From contig NZ_CP055153.1 in assembly GCF_014075995.1 (NCBI RefSeq), forward strand, positions 496,001-560,000: a stretch of 64,000 bases of DNA. Direction: 5' to 3'. This document shows positions 9,462-17,941 of the stretch, piece after piece (position 1 is the first letter of the stretch; each line of letters starts with the position of its first letter). The notes under the pieces were generated by a model. That model was not told the DNA's origin. It saw nothing but the letters and a program-made list of their open reading frames with translations, and searched no databases. Source of the stretch: Adhaeribacter radiodurans (lineage in GTDB: Bacteria > Bacteroidota > Bacteroidia > Cytophagales > Hymenobacteraceae). The translations under genes and the position numbers were made by a program.

Positions 9462-9923
9462 ATGAGTTTAAAAGAAAAGATTGAAGGCGATATCAAGAAA
9501 GCCATGTTGGCTAAAGATAAAGTGCGGTTAGAAGCCTTACGCAGCATAAAATCGCAGATATTGTTAGCAGAAACAGAAAAAGGCGCTTCCGAAAATTTAT
9601 CTACCGATGCTGAATTGAAGTTATTGACCAAAGCGGCAAAACAACGTCGCGAATCGGCTGAAATATTTGCAAAGCAAAACCGGTCGGATTTAGAGCAGGT
9701 AGAATTAGCACAGTTAGCTGTAATTGAACAGTATTTACCCGCTCAACTCGACGAAGGTGATTTGCGGGCGCGGTTAGTAGAGATTATTCAGCGCGTAGGG
9801 GCTACCGGACCTTCGGACTTGGGTAAAGTAATGGGAGTAGCAGCACGGGAACTTAGTGGTCAAGCCGATGGTAAAGCCATTTCAGCGGCGGTAAGTCAGT
9901 TATTAAATAATACCAACGCTTAA
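9462..9923 (+). CDS. yqeY: GatB/YqeY-domain protein
   Basis: 153 residues. It is a stand-alone YqeY-type protein, related to the C-terminal tail domain of GatB, the tRNA-dependent amidotransferase. It begins with the family pattern (SLKEKIEGDIKKAMLAKDKVRLEALRSI) and contains EQYLPAQLDEGDL and GKVMGVAARELSGQADGKAIS, all typical. Family members are small helical proteins of uncertain role, thought to touch tRNA metabolism. A CvpA-family gene starts 10 bp downstream. The start ATG is well placed, about 250 bp from the divergent pdxJ. Confidence 0.93.
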   Translation: MSLKEKIEGDIKKAMLAKDKVRLEALRSIKSQILLAETEKGASENLSTDAELKLLTKAAKQRRESAEIFAKQNRSDLEQVELAQLAVIEQYLPAQLDEGDLRARLVEIIQRVGATGPSDLGKVMGVAARELSGQADGKAISAAVSQLLNNTNA

Positions 9924-9933
9924 TTTTTTAAGG

Positions 9934-10452
9934 TTGTCTGCTTTTGATTTGTTTTTGCTGGCACCTATTGCCTATGGTGCTTTTAGTGGGTTCCGGAAAG
10001 GATTGCTGCTCGAAGTTATTTCGTTAGTAGCCTGGTTTATTGGGCTAATCTTCGGGCTGCAATTTTTAAATGCCACTATTCCGGTAATGCGAGAATTTAT
10101 TGGCGAAGCGTACGGCTTGTTACCATTTATTACTTTTTTAGTTGTTTTTATTCTGATTATTCTGGCAGTGCGACTAGCGGGGATAATAGCTAAAAAAATA
10201 GTTCATCTTACCCCACTGGGTATGTTCGATAACTTAGCGGGTGGCGTTTTAGGCGGACTAAAATGGTGCTTTGGGGTAAGTTTGTTTTTATACGTTTTAA
10301 ATCTGGCAGATATAAAAATTGCAGAGGAGGCTATAAAGAAGTCGGAGGTTTACCCATTTGTTGTAAAATCTACCCCATATGCCCTGGAGGTGCTGGGTTT
10401 TTTTCTGCCTTATGTTAAATATTTATTGAGCACTTTAAAAGGCTTATTTTAA
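9934..10452 (+). CDS. CvpA-family membrane protein
   Basis: 172 residues with a TTG start 10 bp after yqeY. Four hydrophobic helices are evident (about residues 3-18, 24-45, 60-85 and 105-125), separated by the family turn GAFSGFRKGLLLEV and by the block PLGMFDNLAGGVLGGLKWCFG. CvpA was named for a need in colicin V production, but the family is widespread in the inner membrane and linked to envelope homeostasis. No ATG lies near the conserved N-terminus, so TTG is the likely start. Confidence 0.9.
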   Translation: MSAFDLFLLAPIAYGAFSGFRKGLLLEVISLVAWFIGLIFGLQFLNATIPVMREFIGEAYGLLPFITFLVVFILIILAVRLAGIIAKKIVHLTPLGMFDNLAGGVLGGLKWCFGVSLFLYVLNLADIKIAEEAIKKSEVYPFVVKSTPYALEVLGFFLPYVKYLLSTLKGLF

Positions 10453-10502
10453 GTGAATAACGTTGTTACCGCATTAAGTAAAAGATAATTATTTTCTAAG
10501 GT

Positions 10503-11075
10503 TTGATTTTGTTGTTGGATTCTTTTGATTCGTTTACGTATAATTTGCTGGATTATTTTGGGCAATTAGGTGTATCGGCGCAGGTAATCCGGAACGATGT
10601 ACCTTTAGCCGATATTCAACAATTAAACTTTAATGCAATAGTTTTATCGCCGGGGCCGGGTAAGCCGCGTGAGGCGGGTGTTTTAATGCAGGTAATAGAA
10701 CATTATCATGCTAAATTACCTATGTTAGGAATATGTCTGGGACACCAAGCTTTAGGCGAATTTTTCGGGGCTACTTTGGTAAAAGGCAGTAAACCCATGC
10801 ACGGTAAAGTTTCGGAAATAACGTGTGTACCCGATTCAATTTTTGAAGGGTTGCCGCAAACTATGCCGGTAGTACGTTACCACTCGCTGGTATTACAAGA
10901 ACCCGGGCCGCACATGGTGCCACTGGCTTACACAAATAAGGGCGAGCTGATGGCATTCCGGCACAAAACATTACCTTTATATGCACTGCAGTTTCACCCG
11001 GAGGCAGCTTTAACCACCTACGGTTTGGATATCCTGCGTAATTGGGTTACTATTGCGGATATTGAAATTAAATAA
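10503..11075 (+). CDS. Glutamine amidotransferase, anthranilate/aminodeoxychorismate synthase component II
   Basis: 190 residues, TTG start placed by the conserved opening ILLLDSFDSFTYN. This class-I glutaminase hydrolyses glutamine and passes ammonia to a chorismate-binding partner, TrpE (tryptophan) or PabB (folate). The triad is Cys78 (GICLGHQ), His165 and Glu167 (FHPEA). The chorismate partner is not in the window, so TrpG and PabA cannot be separated; the isolated position favours PabA or a shared subunit, which is an inference. It follows the CvpA gene by 50 bp in the same direction. Confidence 0.9.
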   Translation: MILLLDSFDSFTYNLLDYFGQLGVSAQVIRNDVPLADIQQLNFNAIVLSPGPGKPREAGVLMQVIEHYHAKLPMLGICLGHQALGEFFGATLVKGSKPMHGKVSEITCVPDSIFEGLPQTMPVVRYHSLVLQEPGPHMVPLAYTNKGELMAFRHKTLPLYALQFHPEAALTTYGLDILRNWVTIADIEIK

Positions 11076-11114
11076 CAGGCTACCTGCGGCCTCAAATGAG
11101 AATTACCGGAAACA

Positions 11115-11873
11115 ATGGATTTGGAAATCAAAGAAGAAGGAGATTTTAAGTACATCGACGAAGGCAAGGGCGAAATTTTACTGCTGTTGCATGGCTTATT
11201 TGGCGCATTAAGTAACTGGAGTGGCGTTATAAATGCTTTTTCGCCGCATTACCGGATCATTATTCCTTTAATGCCAATTTACGAGATGCCATTGCGCGAA
11301 GCCGGTGTGCCAGGCCTGACTGCTTTTATTGAGAAATTTGTGAAATTAAAACAACTTGATAACTTTACCTTACTAGGAAATTCCCTGGGCGGGCATATTG
11401 CTTTGGTGTATACCCTAAACAATATTTCGCGCGTAAAACGGTTAGTACTAACGGGTAGTTCGGGGTTGTTTGAAGATTCGATGGGAAGTACTTTCCCGAA
11501 GCGAGGGAATTACGGGTATATAAAAGAACGTGTAGAATTTACTTTTTACGACCCTAATACCGCTACTCAAGAATTAGTAGATGAGGTGTTCTCGATTACA
11601 AATAGTAATTCTAAAGTTCTCCGGATTATTGCTATGGCTAAATCGGCCCAGCGCCATAATATGACCAAAGATATAACCCGGATAACGGTTCCTACGTGTT
11701 TAATATGGGGCTTAAACGATACTATTACACCGCCGCATGTAGCACACGAGTTTAATCGACTGATAAAGAACTCGGAATTACATTTTGTAGATAAATGCTC
11801 GCATGCTCCTATGATGGAGCAGCCAGAAGTTTTTAATAATTACCTGCATAATTTTTTGGAAAGAAATCCTTAA
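11115..11873 (+). CDS. Alpha/beta-hydrolase
   Basis: 252 residues of the alpha/beta-hydrolase fold. The oxyanion block LLLLHGLFGALSNW leads to the nucleophile elbow GNSLGGH with Ser90. The acid is probably the Asp in WGLNDTITP and the catalytic His the one in KCSHAPMMEQP. The substrate cannot be predicted; esterases, C-C hydrolases and thioesterases share this pattern. The gene starts 39 bp after the glutaminase gene and precedes a CBS protein, in a run of same-direction genes typical of Cytophagales housekeeping regions. Confidence 0.9.
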   Translation: MDLEIKEEGDFKYIDEGKGEILLLLHGLFGALSNWSGVINAFSPHYRIIIPLMPIYEMPLREAGVPGLTAFIEKFVKLKQLDNFTLLGNSLGGHIALVYTLNNISRVKRLVLTGSSGLFEDSMGSTFPKRGNYGYIKERVEFTFYDPNTATQELVDEVFSITNSNSKVLRIIAMAKSAQRHNMTKDITRITVPTCLIWGLNDTITPPHVAHEFNRLIKNSELHFVDKCSHAPMMEQPEVFNNYLHNFLERNP

Positions 11874-11954
11874 TAGGTGCACAATACGTATGTAAACTAA
11901 TTAGTAACTTTTTTCTGTTACAGGTATATAAACAGAAAACCAGGAATTACGCAC

Positions 11955-12620
11955 ATGATTGCAGAAGAGCTTATAAACCAAATGATTCCACCCTTGAAGC
12001 TGTCGGATACGCCGGCTAAGGCCGTACGCTGGATGGAAGAATTCCGGGTGAACCAACTCCCGGTGGTGAAGCTACGTCAATTTCTGGGCCTTATTACCGA
12101 AGAAGATATTCTGGAGTCTAAAGTAGCGCACGAATCGTTGCAAACAGTACCGTTTGGTTACGAAGACGTATTTGTGATGCACAACCAGCATTTCTATAAT
12201 GTAATGGAAACAGCTATTAAAAATAAAATTCAGGTAGTGCCGGTACTCGATGAGCAACATGAATTTTTAGGAGTTATTACCGTTAACGATACTATTTCGG
12301 CTTTTGGTCAAATGTCGGCTATGCAGGGACAAGGCGGAATACTGGTATTGAGTATGAACGAGCGCGATTATTCGCTTACTGAAATTAGTCGTTTAGTAGA
12401 AACGAATAATGCCAAAATTCTAAGTGCTTATGTATCGCCGGATGAGCTGGATCCGTTTAGAATCCGGTTAACGCTTAAAATAAATACCGGCGACTTAAAA
12501 CGTATTATTGCCACTTTCGAGCGCTTTAATTACCGCATTACCGCCCAATACCAGGATGTTGCCGAAGAAAAAAACGATCAGGATCGTTTAGACTTGCTCC
12601 TGAAGTATATTAATATCTAA
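11955..12620 (+). CDS. CBS-domain protein with C-terminal ACT-like domain
   Basis: 221 residues. Two CBS motifs fill residues 1-120 (VNQLPVVKLRQFLGLITEEDIL and IQVVPVLDEQHEFLGVITVND). The C-terminal 85 residues (GGILVLSMNERDYSLTEISRLVE onward) look like an ACT-type regulatory fold. CBS pairs usually bind adenine nucleotides, so this is probably a small cytoplasmic sensor; no effector domain is attached. The Omp85-like gene begins 9 bp downstream and NAD kinase follows, so it may be cotranscribed with them. Confidence 0.87.
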   Translation: MIAEELINQMIPPLKLSDTPAKAVRWMEEFRVNQLPVVKLRQFLGLITEEDILESKVAHESLQTVPFGYEDVFVMHNQHFYNVMETAIKNKIQVVPVLDEQHEFLGVITVNDTISAFGQMSAMQGQGGILVLSMNERDYSLTEISRLVETNNAKILSAYVSPDELDPFRIRLTLKINTGDLKRIIATFERFNYRITAQYQDVAEEKNDQDRLDLLLKYINI

Positions 12621-12629
12621 ATTTTCTTT

Positions 12630-14075
12630 GTGCGGCGGGTTCCGTTATTTCTTCTTTTACTTTTCTTTCTTCAGCTTTCTGTTGCCGCGCAAACTACCGT
12701 TAGCCCGGCAAATGGTTTTATTATCGATTCCGCGCAAAATATTCTGGGTTGCCCCACCGATTCTGGGCAAATACAGATTGGTAGCATTCAATTTGAAGGT
12801 AATAAAACTACTCAGGAAAAGATTCTGCAGGCCGAACTCGATTTAAAAGCAGGTGACCTAATCAATGCGACTGATTTACGAAAGCGCCTGGCAGCTAATC
12901 AACTTAGGCTTTATAACTTACAGCTCTTTCATTGGGTACGTTATATTGCTTTATGCGAAAACGGGAAGTTGAATCTTATTTTTACCTTACAGGAGCGCTG
13001 GTATATTTGGCCGGTTCCTATTTTCTCGCTTGCCGATCGTAATTTTAATGCCTGGCTTTACCACCATGATTGGCGCCGGATTGATTATGGGGTACACTTG
13101 CTGGTTAGAAATTTCAGGGGTTTAAACGAAACGCTCCGGATGAATGTGCAGCATGGGTATAATCGCAAATACGAGTTGTTTTACATTAAACCCAGGGTGA
13201 GTCACTCTAAAATAGGTGCTACTTTTGGTGTCTCGCTTTATCGCAGTCATGCCTTAGATTACACCACCCAGTTTAACCAACCAATTACCTTAAGGCAGGA
13301 CGATAAATTTCCCATTCAACGGGTTTATGTTTCATCGGGCTTACTTTACCGCCCCAATGTGCAGCAGCAAACTACGCTTTCATTGGCCTATAATTGGCAA
13401 CAAATCTCAGATGAAGCATTCAACCTAAATTCATCTTATTATTTAGGCTGGCAAAAACGGCAATTCGCGGAAATCAACCTGGTGCATACCCGTAATTATC
13501 GTAACACTTTTTCGTATCCCTTGATGGGGAGCTTTTTTCAGGTGGCTTTTGCGCAACGTTTATATGGTAATAAAAGTGGTAATGCCAGTACCTCCCTTAG
13601 AGTTAGGTACAGCCGGTATATACCCTTAACCCGAAATCTTTTTTACAGCATGGGTCTGGATGGTAAAAGTACCCTGAGCCGCCGGTTAGCTTTTGCCGAT
13701 AACCAGAGCTTAGGATTTGGTTCGGTGGTAGTGCGGGGTTACCAATTGTATGTGGTAGGAGGGCAACAGTATGGGCTGTTTAAACAAGGCTTATCGCGCA
13801 ACCTTTTGCCGCAACGCGAGGTGGTTCTTGATTTTATTAAAAGCCCAAAGTTTAATCGTATTCCGCTGGCAATCTATGTAAATGCGTTTACCGATGCCGG
13901 TTACGCCCGCGATGAATATTACGCGGCCGAAAATAGTTTTGCCAATCGCTTGCTAATGTCGGCAGGAATTGGGTTGCACCTTGTTACGTATTACGATAAA
14001 GTTGTTACTTTGGAGTATACTTTAACTAAAACCGGGCAAACGGGTTTTTTTGTTACTACCGGCATTCCATTTTAA
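12630..14075 (+). CDS. POTRA-containing Omp85-superfamily outer-membrane protein
   Basis: 481 residues, GTG start, with a signal peptide ending near SVAAQ. After a short linker there is one POTRA-like unit (IGSIQFEGNKTTQEKILQAELDLKAGDLINATDLRKRL, about residues 48-110), then a beta-barrel that closes with GQTGFFVTTGIPF. It is much shorter than BamA (828 residues, encoded at 17941) and resembles the small BamA/TamA-like proteins of Bacteroidota. These may move lipids or proteins, but the role is unproven. It lies between the CBS protein and NAD kinase. Confidence 0.82.
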   Translation: MRRVPLFLLLLFFLQLSVAAQTTVSPANGFIIDSAQNILGCPTDSGQIQIGSIQFEGNKTTQEKILQAELDLKAGDLINATDLRKRLAANQLRLYNLQLFHWVRYIALCENGKLNLIFTLQERWYIWPVPIFSLADRNFNAWLYHHDWRRIDYGVHLLVRNFRGLNETLRMNVQHGYNRKYELFYIKPRVSHSKIGATFGVSLYRSHALDYTTQFNQPITLRQDDKFPIQRVYVSSGLLYRPNVQQQTTLSLAYNWQQISDEAFNLNSSYYLGWQKRQFAEINLVHTRNYRNTFSYPLMGSFFQVAFAQRLYGNKSGNASTSLRVRYSRYIPLTRNLFYSMGLDGKSTLSRRLAFADNQSLGFGSVVVRGYQLYVVGGQQYGLFKQGLSRNLLPQREVVLDFIKSPKFNRIPLAIYVNAFTDAGYARDEYYAAENSFANRLLMSAGIGLHLVTYYDKVVTLEYTLTKTGQTGFFVTTGIPF

Positions 14076-14082
14076 ATTTTGC

Positions 14083-14964
14083 ATGAAAATAGCCATTCTC
14101 GGGAAGCCTTTTAAAGAAGCGCTGTTGCCCTATATTCAGGAACTTTTTAATGATTTAGCCGAGCGGCAAACCGAAATCATTATTGTAGAGTATTTTAAAA
14201 TATACTTGCAAAATCACATCCATTTACCGGTAAATGTGAATACTTTTCGGCGGGGCGATCCGTTAGAAGGTGTAGAGTTCGTGTTAAGTATTGGCGGCGA
14301 TGGCACTCTGCTAGATACTATTACGTATGTGGGGGCAAAGCAAATTCCCATTTTAGGCATAAATACCGGGCGGTTAGGTTTCCTGGCAAACGTACCATTT
14401 AACCAAACAGCTTCGGCCATTGAGGCTTTGTATAAAGGTGAGTATATTATAGAAGAACGATCTTTGATTCGGGCGGAAACCGATCAGGATATTTTTGACG
14501 GCGTTAATTTTGGCCTGAATGAGTTCTCTATTTTAAAAACCGATACTTCTACCATGATTGTAGTACATACTTACATTGATGGTGAATATCTGAATTCTTA
14601 TTGGGCCGATGGATTGATTGTGGCTACCCCAACCGGTTCAACTGGATATTCGTTAAGTTGCGGCGGACCGGTAGTTTTGCCTCAAACTAACAATTTTGTT
14701 ATTTCACCCGTATGTCCACATAATCTAAATGTGCGGCCCTTGATAGTATCCGATAAGAGTGTTTTATCGTTTGAAATTGAGGGACGTAGCAATAATTTTT
14801 TGGTTTCGCTCGATTCTCGTTCCAAGCCCGTAGATGCATCCATTAAAATTGCGGTAAAACGAGAAAACTTTAATGCCAGATTGGTTAAAATAGCAGATAC
14901 GAATTTCTTAACTACCTTACGAACTAAGTTGAACTGGGGCTTCGATAAGCGAAACGATTTGTAA
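14083..14964 (+). CDS. nadK: NAD kinase
   Basis: 293 residues from the ATG at 14083, chosen because MKIAILGKP is the usual family opening; the frame extends upstream to 14050 but that adds an implausible tail overlapping the previous gene. NAD kinase phosphorylates NAD+ to NADP+. The family motif GGDGTLLD is at 71-78, the second block reads NEFSILKTDTSTM, and the glycine-rich ATPTGSTGYSLSCGGPVV follows. It is conserved upstream of the DUF6089/uppS/bamA block in this group, although its enzymatic link to envelope assembly is not obvious. Confidence 0.96.
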   Translation: MKIAILGKPFKEALLPYIQELFNDLAERQTEIIIVEYFKIYLQNHIHLPVNVNTFRRGDPLEGVEFVLSIGGDGTLLDTITYVGAKQIPILGINTGRLGFLANVPFNQTASAIEALYKGEYIIEERSLIRAETDQDIFDGVNFGLNEFSILKTDTSTMIVVHTYIDGEYLNSYWADGLIVATPTGSTGYSLSCGGPVVLPQTNNFVISPVCPHNLNVRPLIVSDKSVLSFEIEGRSNNFLVSLDSRSKPVDASIKIAVKRENFNARLVKIADTNFLTTLRTKLNWGFDKRNDL

Positions 14965-15012
14965 AGAAGAAGGTGTTAGCTTAAAAATATTTTTAAATCT
15001 ATATTTAATTTC

Positions 15013-15020
15013 TAATTTTG
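15013..15020 (+). promoter_or_regulatory. Candidate -7 element upstream of the first DUF6089-like gene
   Basis: TAATTTTG fits the Bacteroidota -7 consensus TAnnTTTG and lies 63 bp before the ATG at 15083. No clear -33 TTTG is seen. Confidence 0.35.
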
Positions 15021-15082
15021 AGCAGCTTAGGTATTATTAGCAAACGCTCGCTGCAACTAATATACCTGCGAAGGAAGTGAAA

Positions 15083-16111
15083 ATGAAAAATATTTGCGCC
15101 ACGGTTGTAATTCTTATTGGTTTTTTATCGTTCACGATTGATACTGCTCATGGTCAGAGTTGGCTTAAAAAAAGGCGCTATAGAAAAATAGGTACGGATA
15201 TTCGTGTTTCCGACGCTTACGGAAAGCCTTGGCAAAAGTCAAGCCGCTATGGTATTATTGGTCTGAATTTAAATGCCATGAATTATCTGGGAGAAACCGC
15301 TCCGGATGCAAATGTTACCAGTCTGCGTTTACTTTCTACCCGTTTAAATATTGGTGCGACTTACACGTATAAGTTCACCCCTCGTATTTCGGCTCGGGGA
15401 AGCCTTTCGTGGGGCCGCATTTACGGCGACGATAAAAAAAGCGCTTCCGAAAATGAAGAAGACAACATTCCACGGTTCGAGCGTAATTTGAACTTCCGGA
15501 ATAATATTTTAGAGTTAAATGGCGTCGCTATTTTTGAATTATTTCAAAACAGCTTTCCTTATCGTCGTCGGCCTAATTTTATGCCCTACGGTTTTATCGG
15601 TATAGGCGTTTTCAAACATAATCCAAAAGCTTATTTTGATGGTGAAGGCATGAAAGCTGGTTTCTATGAATTACAACCTCTAGGTACCGAAGGGCAGTAC
15701 GCCGAAGACCGGGACAGTAAAGGGTACCCTAAGCCTTATAAATTAATTCAGTTAGCTATTCCAGTGGGTTTTGGCGTTAAGTATAAAATTGATGCTAACG
15801 TAGATATAGGTTTTGAAATTTGCTGGCGTAAAACTTTTACTGATTATATAGACGATATTAGTACCAATTACGCGGATAAAGGAGATTTAACGGCGGCAAA
15901 AGGCCAAACCGCTGCTTTATTATCTGATAGAAGCGCTGATTCGGGCTTTACTCCGGTTTTAACCGATAATTATGGCTATAAACACATTAGCGGCTTTGGT
16001 TTAAAAGGAGATCAACGTGGCGATGTAACCGATAAAGACTGGTATATTACTACTGGAATTGCCTTGTATTATATAATTCCTCATCCTATTAAATGTCCTA
16101 AACCTAGGTAG
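15083..16111 (+). CDS. DUF6089-like outer-membrane protein
   Basis: 342 residues from the ATG at 15083 (a GTG two codons upstream is possible). It has a signal peptide ending near TAHGQ, and then alternating aromatic strands of a probable small beta-barrel: GIIGLNLNAMNYLGETAP, RRPNFMPYGFIGIGVFKHNP and the closing DWYITTGIALYYIIP. A paralogue follows directly at 16152. In Bacteroidota such proteins commonly precede uppS and bamA, which suggests a part in envelope assembly; no activity is known to me. Confidence 0.83.
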   Translation: MKNICATVVILIGFLSFTIDTAHGQSWLKKRRYRKIGTDIRVSDAYGKPWQKSSRYGIIGLNLNAMNYLGETAPDANVTSLRLLSTRLNIGATYTYKFTPRISARGSLSWGRIYGDDKKSASENEEDNIPRFERNLNFRNNILELNGVAIFELFQNSFPYRRRPNFMPYGFIGIGVFKHNPKAYFDGEGMKAGFYELQPLGTEGQYAEDRDSKGYPKPYKLIQLAIPVGFGVKYKIDANVDIGFEICWRKTFTDYIDDISTNYADKGDLTAAKGQTAALLSDRSADSGFTPVLTDNYGYKHISGFGLKGDQRGDVTDKDWYITTGIALYYIIPHPIKCPKPR

Positions 16112-16151
16112 TATAATGAGGTAATTCTACATTACTTTTTTAATTTATTAC

Positions 16152-16925
16152 ATGTTCAATCTAAGTGTACGCACTACACTCCTTATAAGCCTATGGTTAG
16201 TAAGGAGTCTTTTTTTTGCCAATGAATTACATGCCCAAAATACCAGTGAAATTGGCGGAGGTATCGGTGGATTAGTTTATAAAGGCGAAGTTGCCCCTAA
16301 TTACCGTTTTCAAAATAATCGACCGGGAGTTGTTTTGTTTTATAAAAAAGATATTTCCAAGCCAGTTACTTTAAAGGCGCACCTAATGGCCGGTATGCTC
16401 CGCGCGCAGGATAAAGATGCAGAACTCCCCGTAAATACTTTTCGGCAAGCAAATTTTAAAACTAATTTAGTAGAGCTGTCGGCGGGATTGGAATATAATT
16501 TTCTGGATTATTATAATCAGAAGCGCCGTACACGTTGGACTCCATATTACTTTATCAGCTTTGCTGCTGCACGTTTTAGCAATAAAGTAGTTTTAGAAGA
16601 TAAATATACCAAGCCAACGGAAAGTGCTACGGTGCTTTCTATTCCTACGGGTATTGGTTTTAAATATGCGCTTTCGTATAACTGGAATTTAGGCTTAGAG
16701 GTGGGCGCCCGTAAAATCATAGCTAAAAACGGCGACCATTTAGATTACCTGCAAAAAAAAGATTACCCAGAACTGCCTTACCAAGAACTTCTGCTTACCG
16801 ACCCTTACGATAATGACTGGTACTTTTATAATGGTATTAGTATTTCCTATACTTTTTATAAGCTCCTTTGCCCACCGGCTACTAAGTCTAAAGCAGTAAA
16901 GCATAAAAAATTATTTTTTAATTAG
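16152..16925 (+). CDS. DUF6089-like outer-membrane protein, second copy
   Basis: 257 residues with a signal peptide ending near ELHAQ. It shares its plan with the gene before it: a GGLVYKGEVAPNY opening, WTPYYFISFAAARFSN in the middle, GIGFKYALSYNWNLGLEVGARK, and a DNDWYFYNGISISYTFYK ending. It is about 85 residues shorter, lacking the long loops. The pair probably arose by duplication. About 260 bp separate it from uppS. Confidence 0.83.
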   Translation: MFNLSVRTTLLISLWLVRSLFFANELHAQNTSEIGGGIGGLVYKGEVAPNYRFQNNRPGVVLFYKKDISKPVTLKAHLMAGMLRAQDKDAELPVNTFRQANFKTNLVELSAGLEYNFLDYYNQKRRTRWTPYYFISFAAARFSNKVVLEDKYTKPTESATVLSIPTGIGFKYALSYNWNLGLEVGARKIIAKNGDHLDYLQKKDYPELPYQELLLTDPYDNDWYFYNGISISYTFYKLLCPPATKSKAVKHKKLFFN

Positions 16926-17185
16926 GCAACCATTTCCACATCCTGTTCATCTAATAAAGGCAGGCCAGAAACCCTTAGGCTTTATAATAAATATATTGGG
17001 CCTTCTGGTAAGTATTTGTTTAACTTTTTGCTTAAATCAGAGCCTTGCCAGAACTATTATTCTGAAAATCAAATACTTTGAAGTGCGTAGCTCAGTGTCA
17101 AATTCAGAAGGAAATTATTGTTTATTGCAGATTCATAACGCATAATTGCCAGGGTTTTTGTAACTTGCGCGGAAATTTGGGTTGA

Positions 17186-17941
17186 ATGAGTCTTCAGGAA
17201 AAAATTGATTTAAACAATTTACCAAAACACGTTGCCGTTATTATGGATGGCAATGGGCGTTGGGCAAAACAAAAGGGGGGAGCTCGCATATTCGGGCACC
17301 AAAATGCTATTTCCGCGGTGCGGGATACGGTTGAAGGATCAGCGGAGTTGGGAATTCCTTATTTAACGCTCTATGCTTTTTCCACTGAAAACTGGTCTCG
17401 TCCGCAATACGAAGTAAACGCATTAATGGAATTACTGGTTTCGACTATCCGGAAAGAAACCGCTACTTTAAATAAAAATAATATTCGGTTACAAACCATA
17501 GGAGATACTGATAGCTTACCAAAAAATTGCCGTCGGGAACTGCTGGAAGCAATGGAGTTAACCGCAGAGAATACCCGTATGACTTTAAATGTAGCTTTAA
17601 GTTACAGTGGCCGTTGGGATTTAACGCAAGCCTTTCGGCAAATTAGTGCATTGGTAGCGGCTGGTGAACTTCAACCAGAAGAGATTAATGAACAAATTAT
17701 TGCTGACCATGTAGCGACGGCTGGCATTCCCGATCCGGAATTACTTATTAGAACCAGCGGCGAAATGCGGATTAGTAATTTTTTGCTTTGGCAATTGGCC
17801 TATACCGAAATTTACATAACTAACTTACTTTGGCCTGATTTCCGCAAACAGCACTTATACGAAGCCATATTGTCTTATCAAAGCCGGGAACGCCGCTTTG
17901 GTAAAACCAGTGAACAATTAACTAATAAAAGTATTACTTAA
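17186..17941 (+). CDS. uppS: Isoprenyl transferase (undecaprenyl diphosphate synthase)
   Basis: 251 residues. It condenses isopentenyl units in cis onto farnesyl diphosphate to give the C55 lipid carrier for peptidoglycan and O-antigen. The catalytic Asp21 lies in AVIMDGNGRWAKQ; LYAFSTENWSRP and the C-terminal PDPELLIRTSGEMRISNFLLWQ and YTEIY blocks are all present. Its stop overlaps the bamA start (TAATG), so the two are translationally coupled. This uppS-bamA-ompH order is common in Bacteroidota. Confidence 0.97.
   Translation: MSLQEKIDLNNLPKHVAVIMDGNGRWAKQKGGARIFGHQNAISAVRDTVEGSAELGIPYLTLYAFSTENWSRPQYEVNALMELLVSTIRKETATLNKNNIRLQTIGDTDSLPKNCRRELLEAMELTAENTRMTLNVALSYSGRWDLTQAFRQISALVAAGELQPEEINEQIIADHVATAGIPDPELLIRTSGEMRISNFLLWQLAYTEIYITNLLWPDFRKQHLYEAILSYQSRERRFGKTSEQLTNKSIT

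Noticed and set aside
12628-12846. Frame overlapping the start of the Omp85-like gene
   Set aside because: Out of frame with a signal-peptide-bearing gene with clear homology; no support of its own.
17084-17098. tRNA-like phrase GCGTAGCTCAGTG
   Set aside because: No acceptor stem, anticodon arm or T-arm can be built around it.
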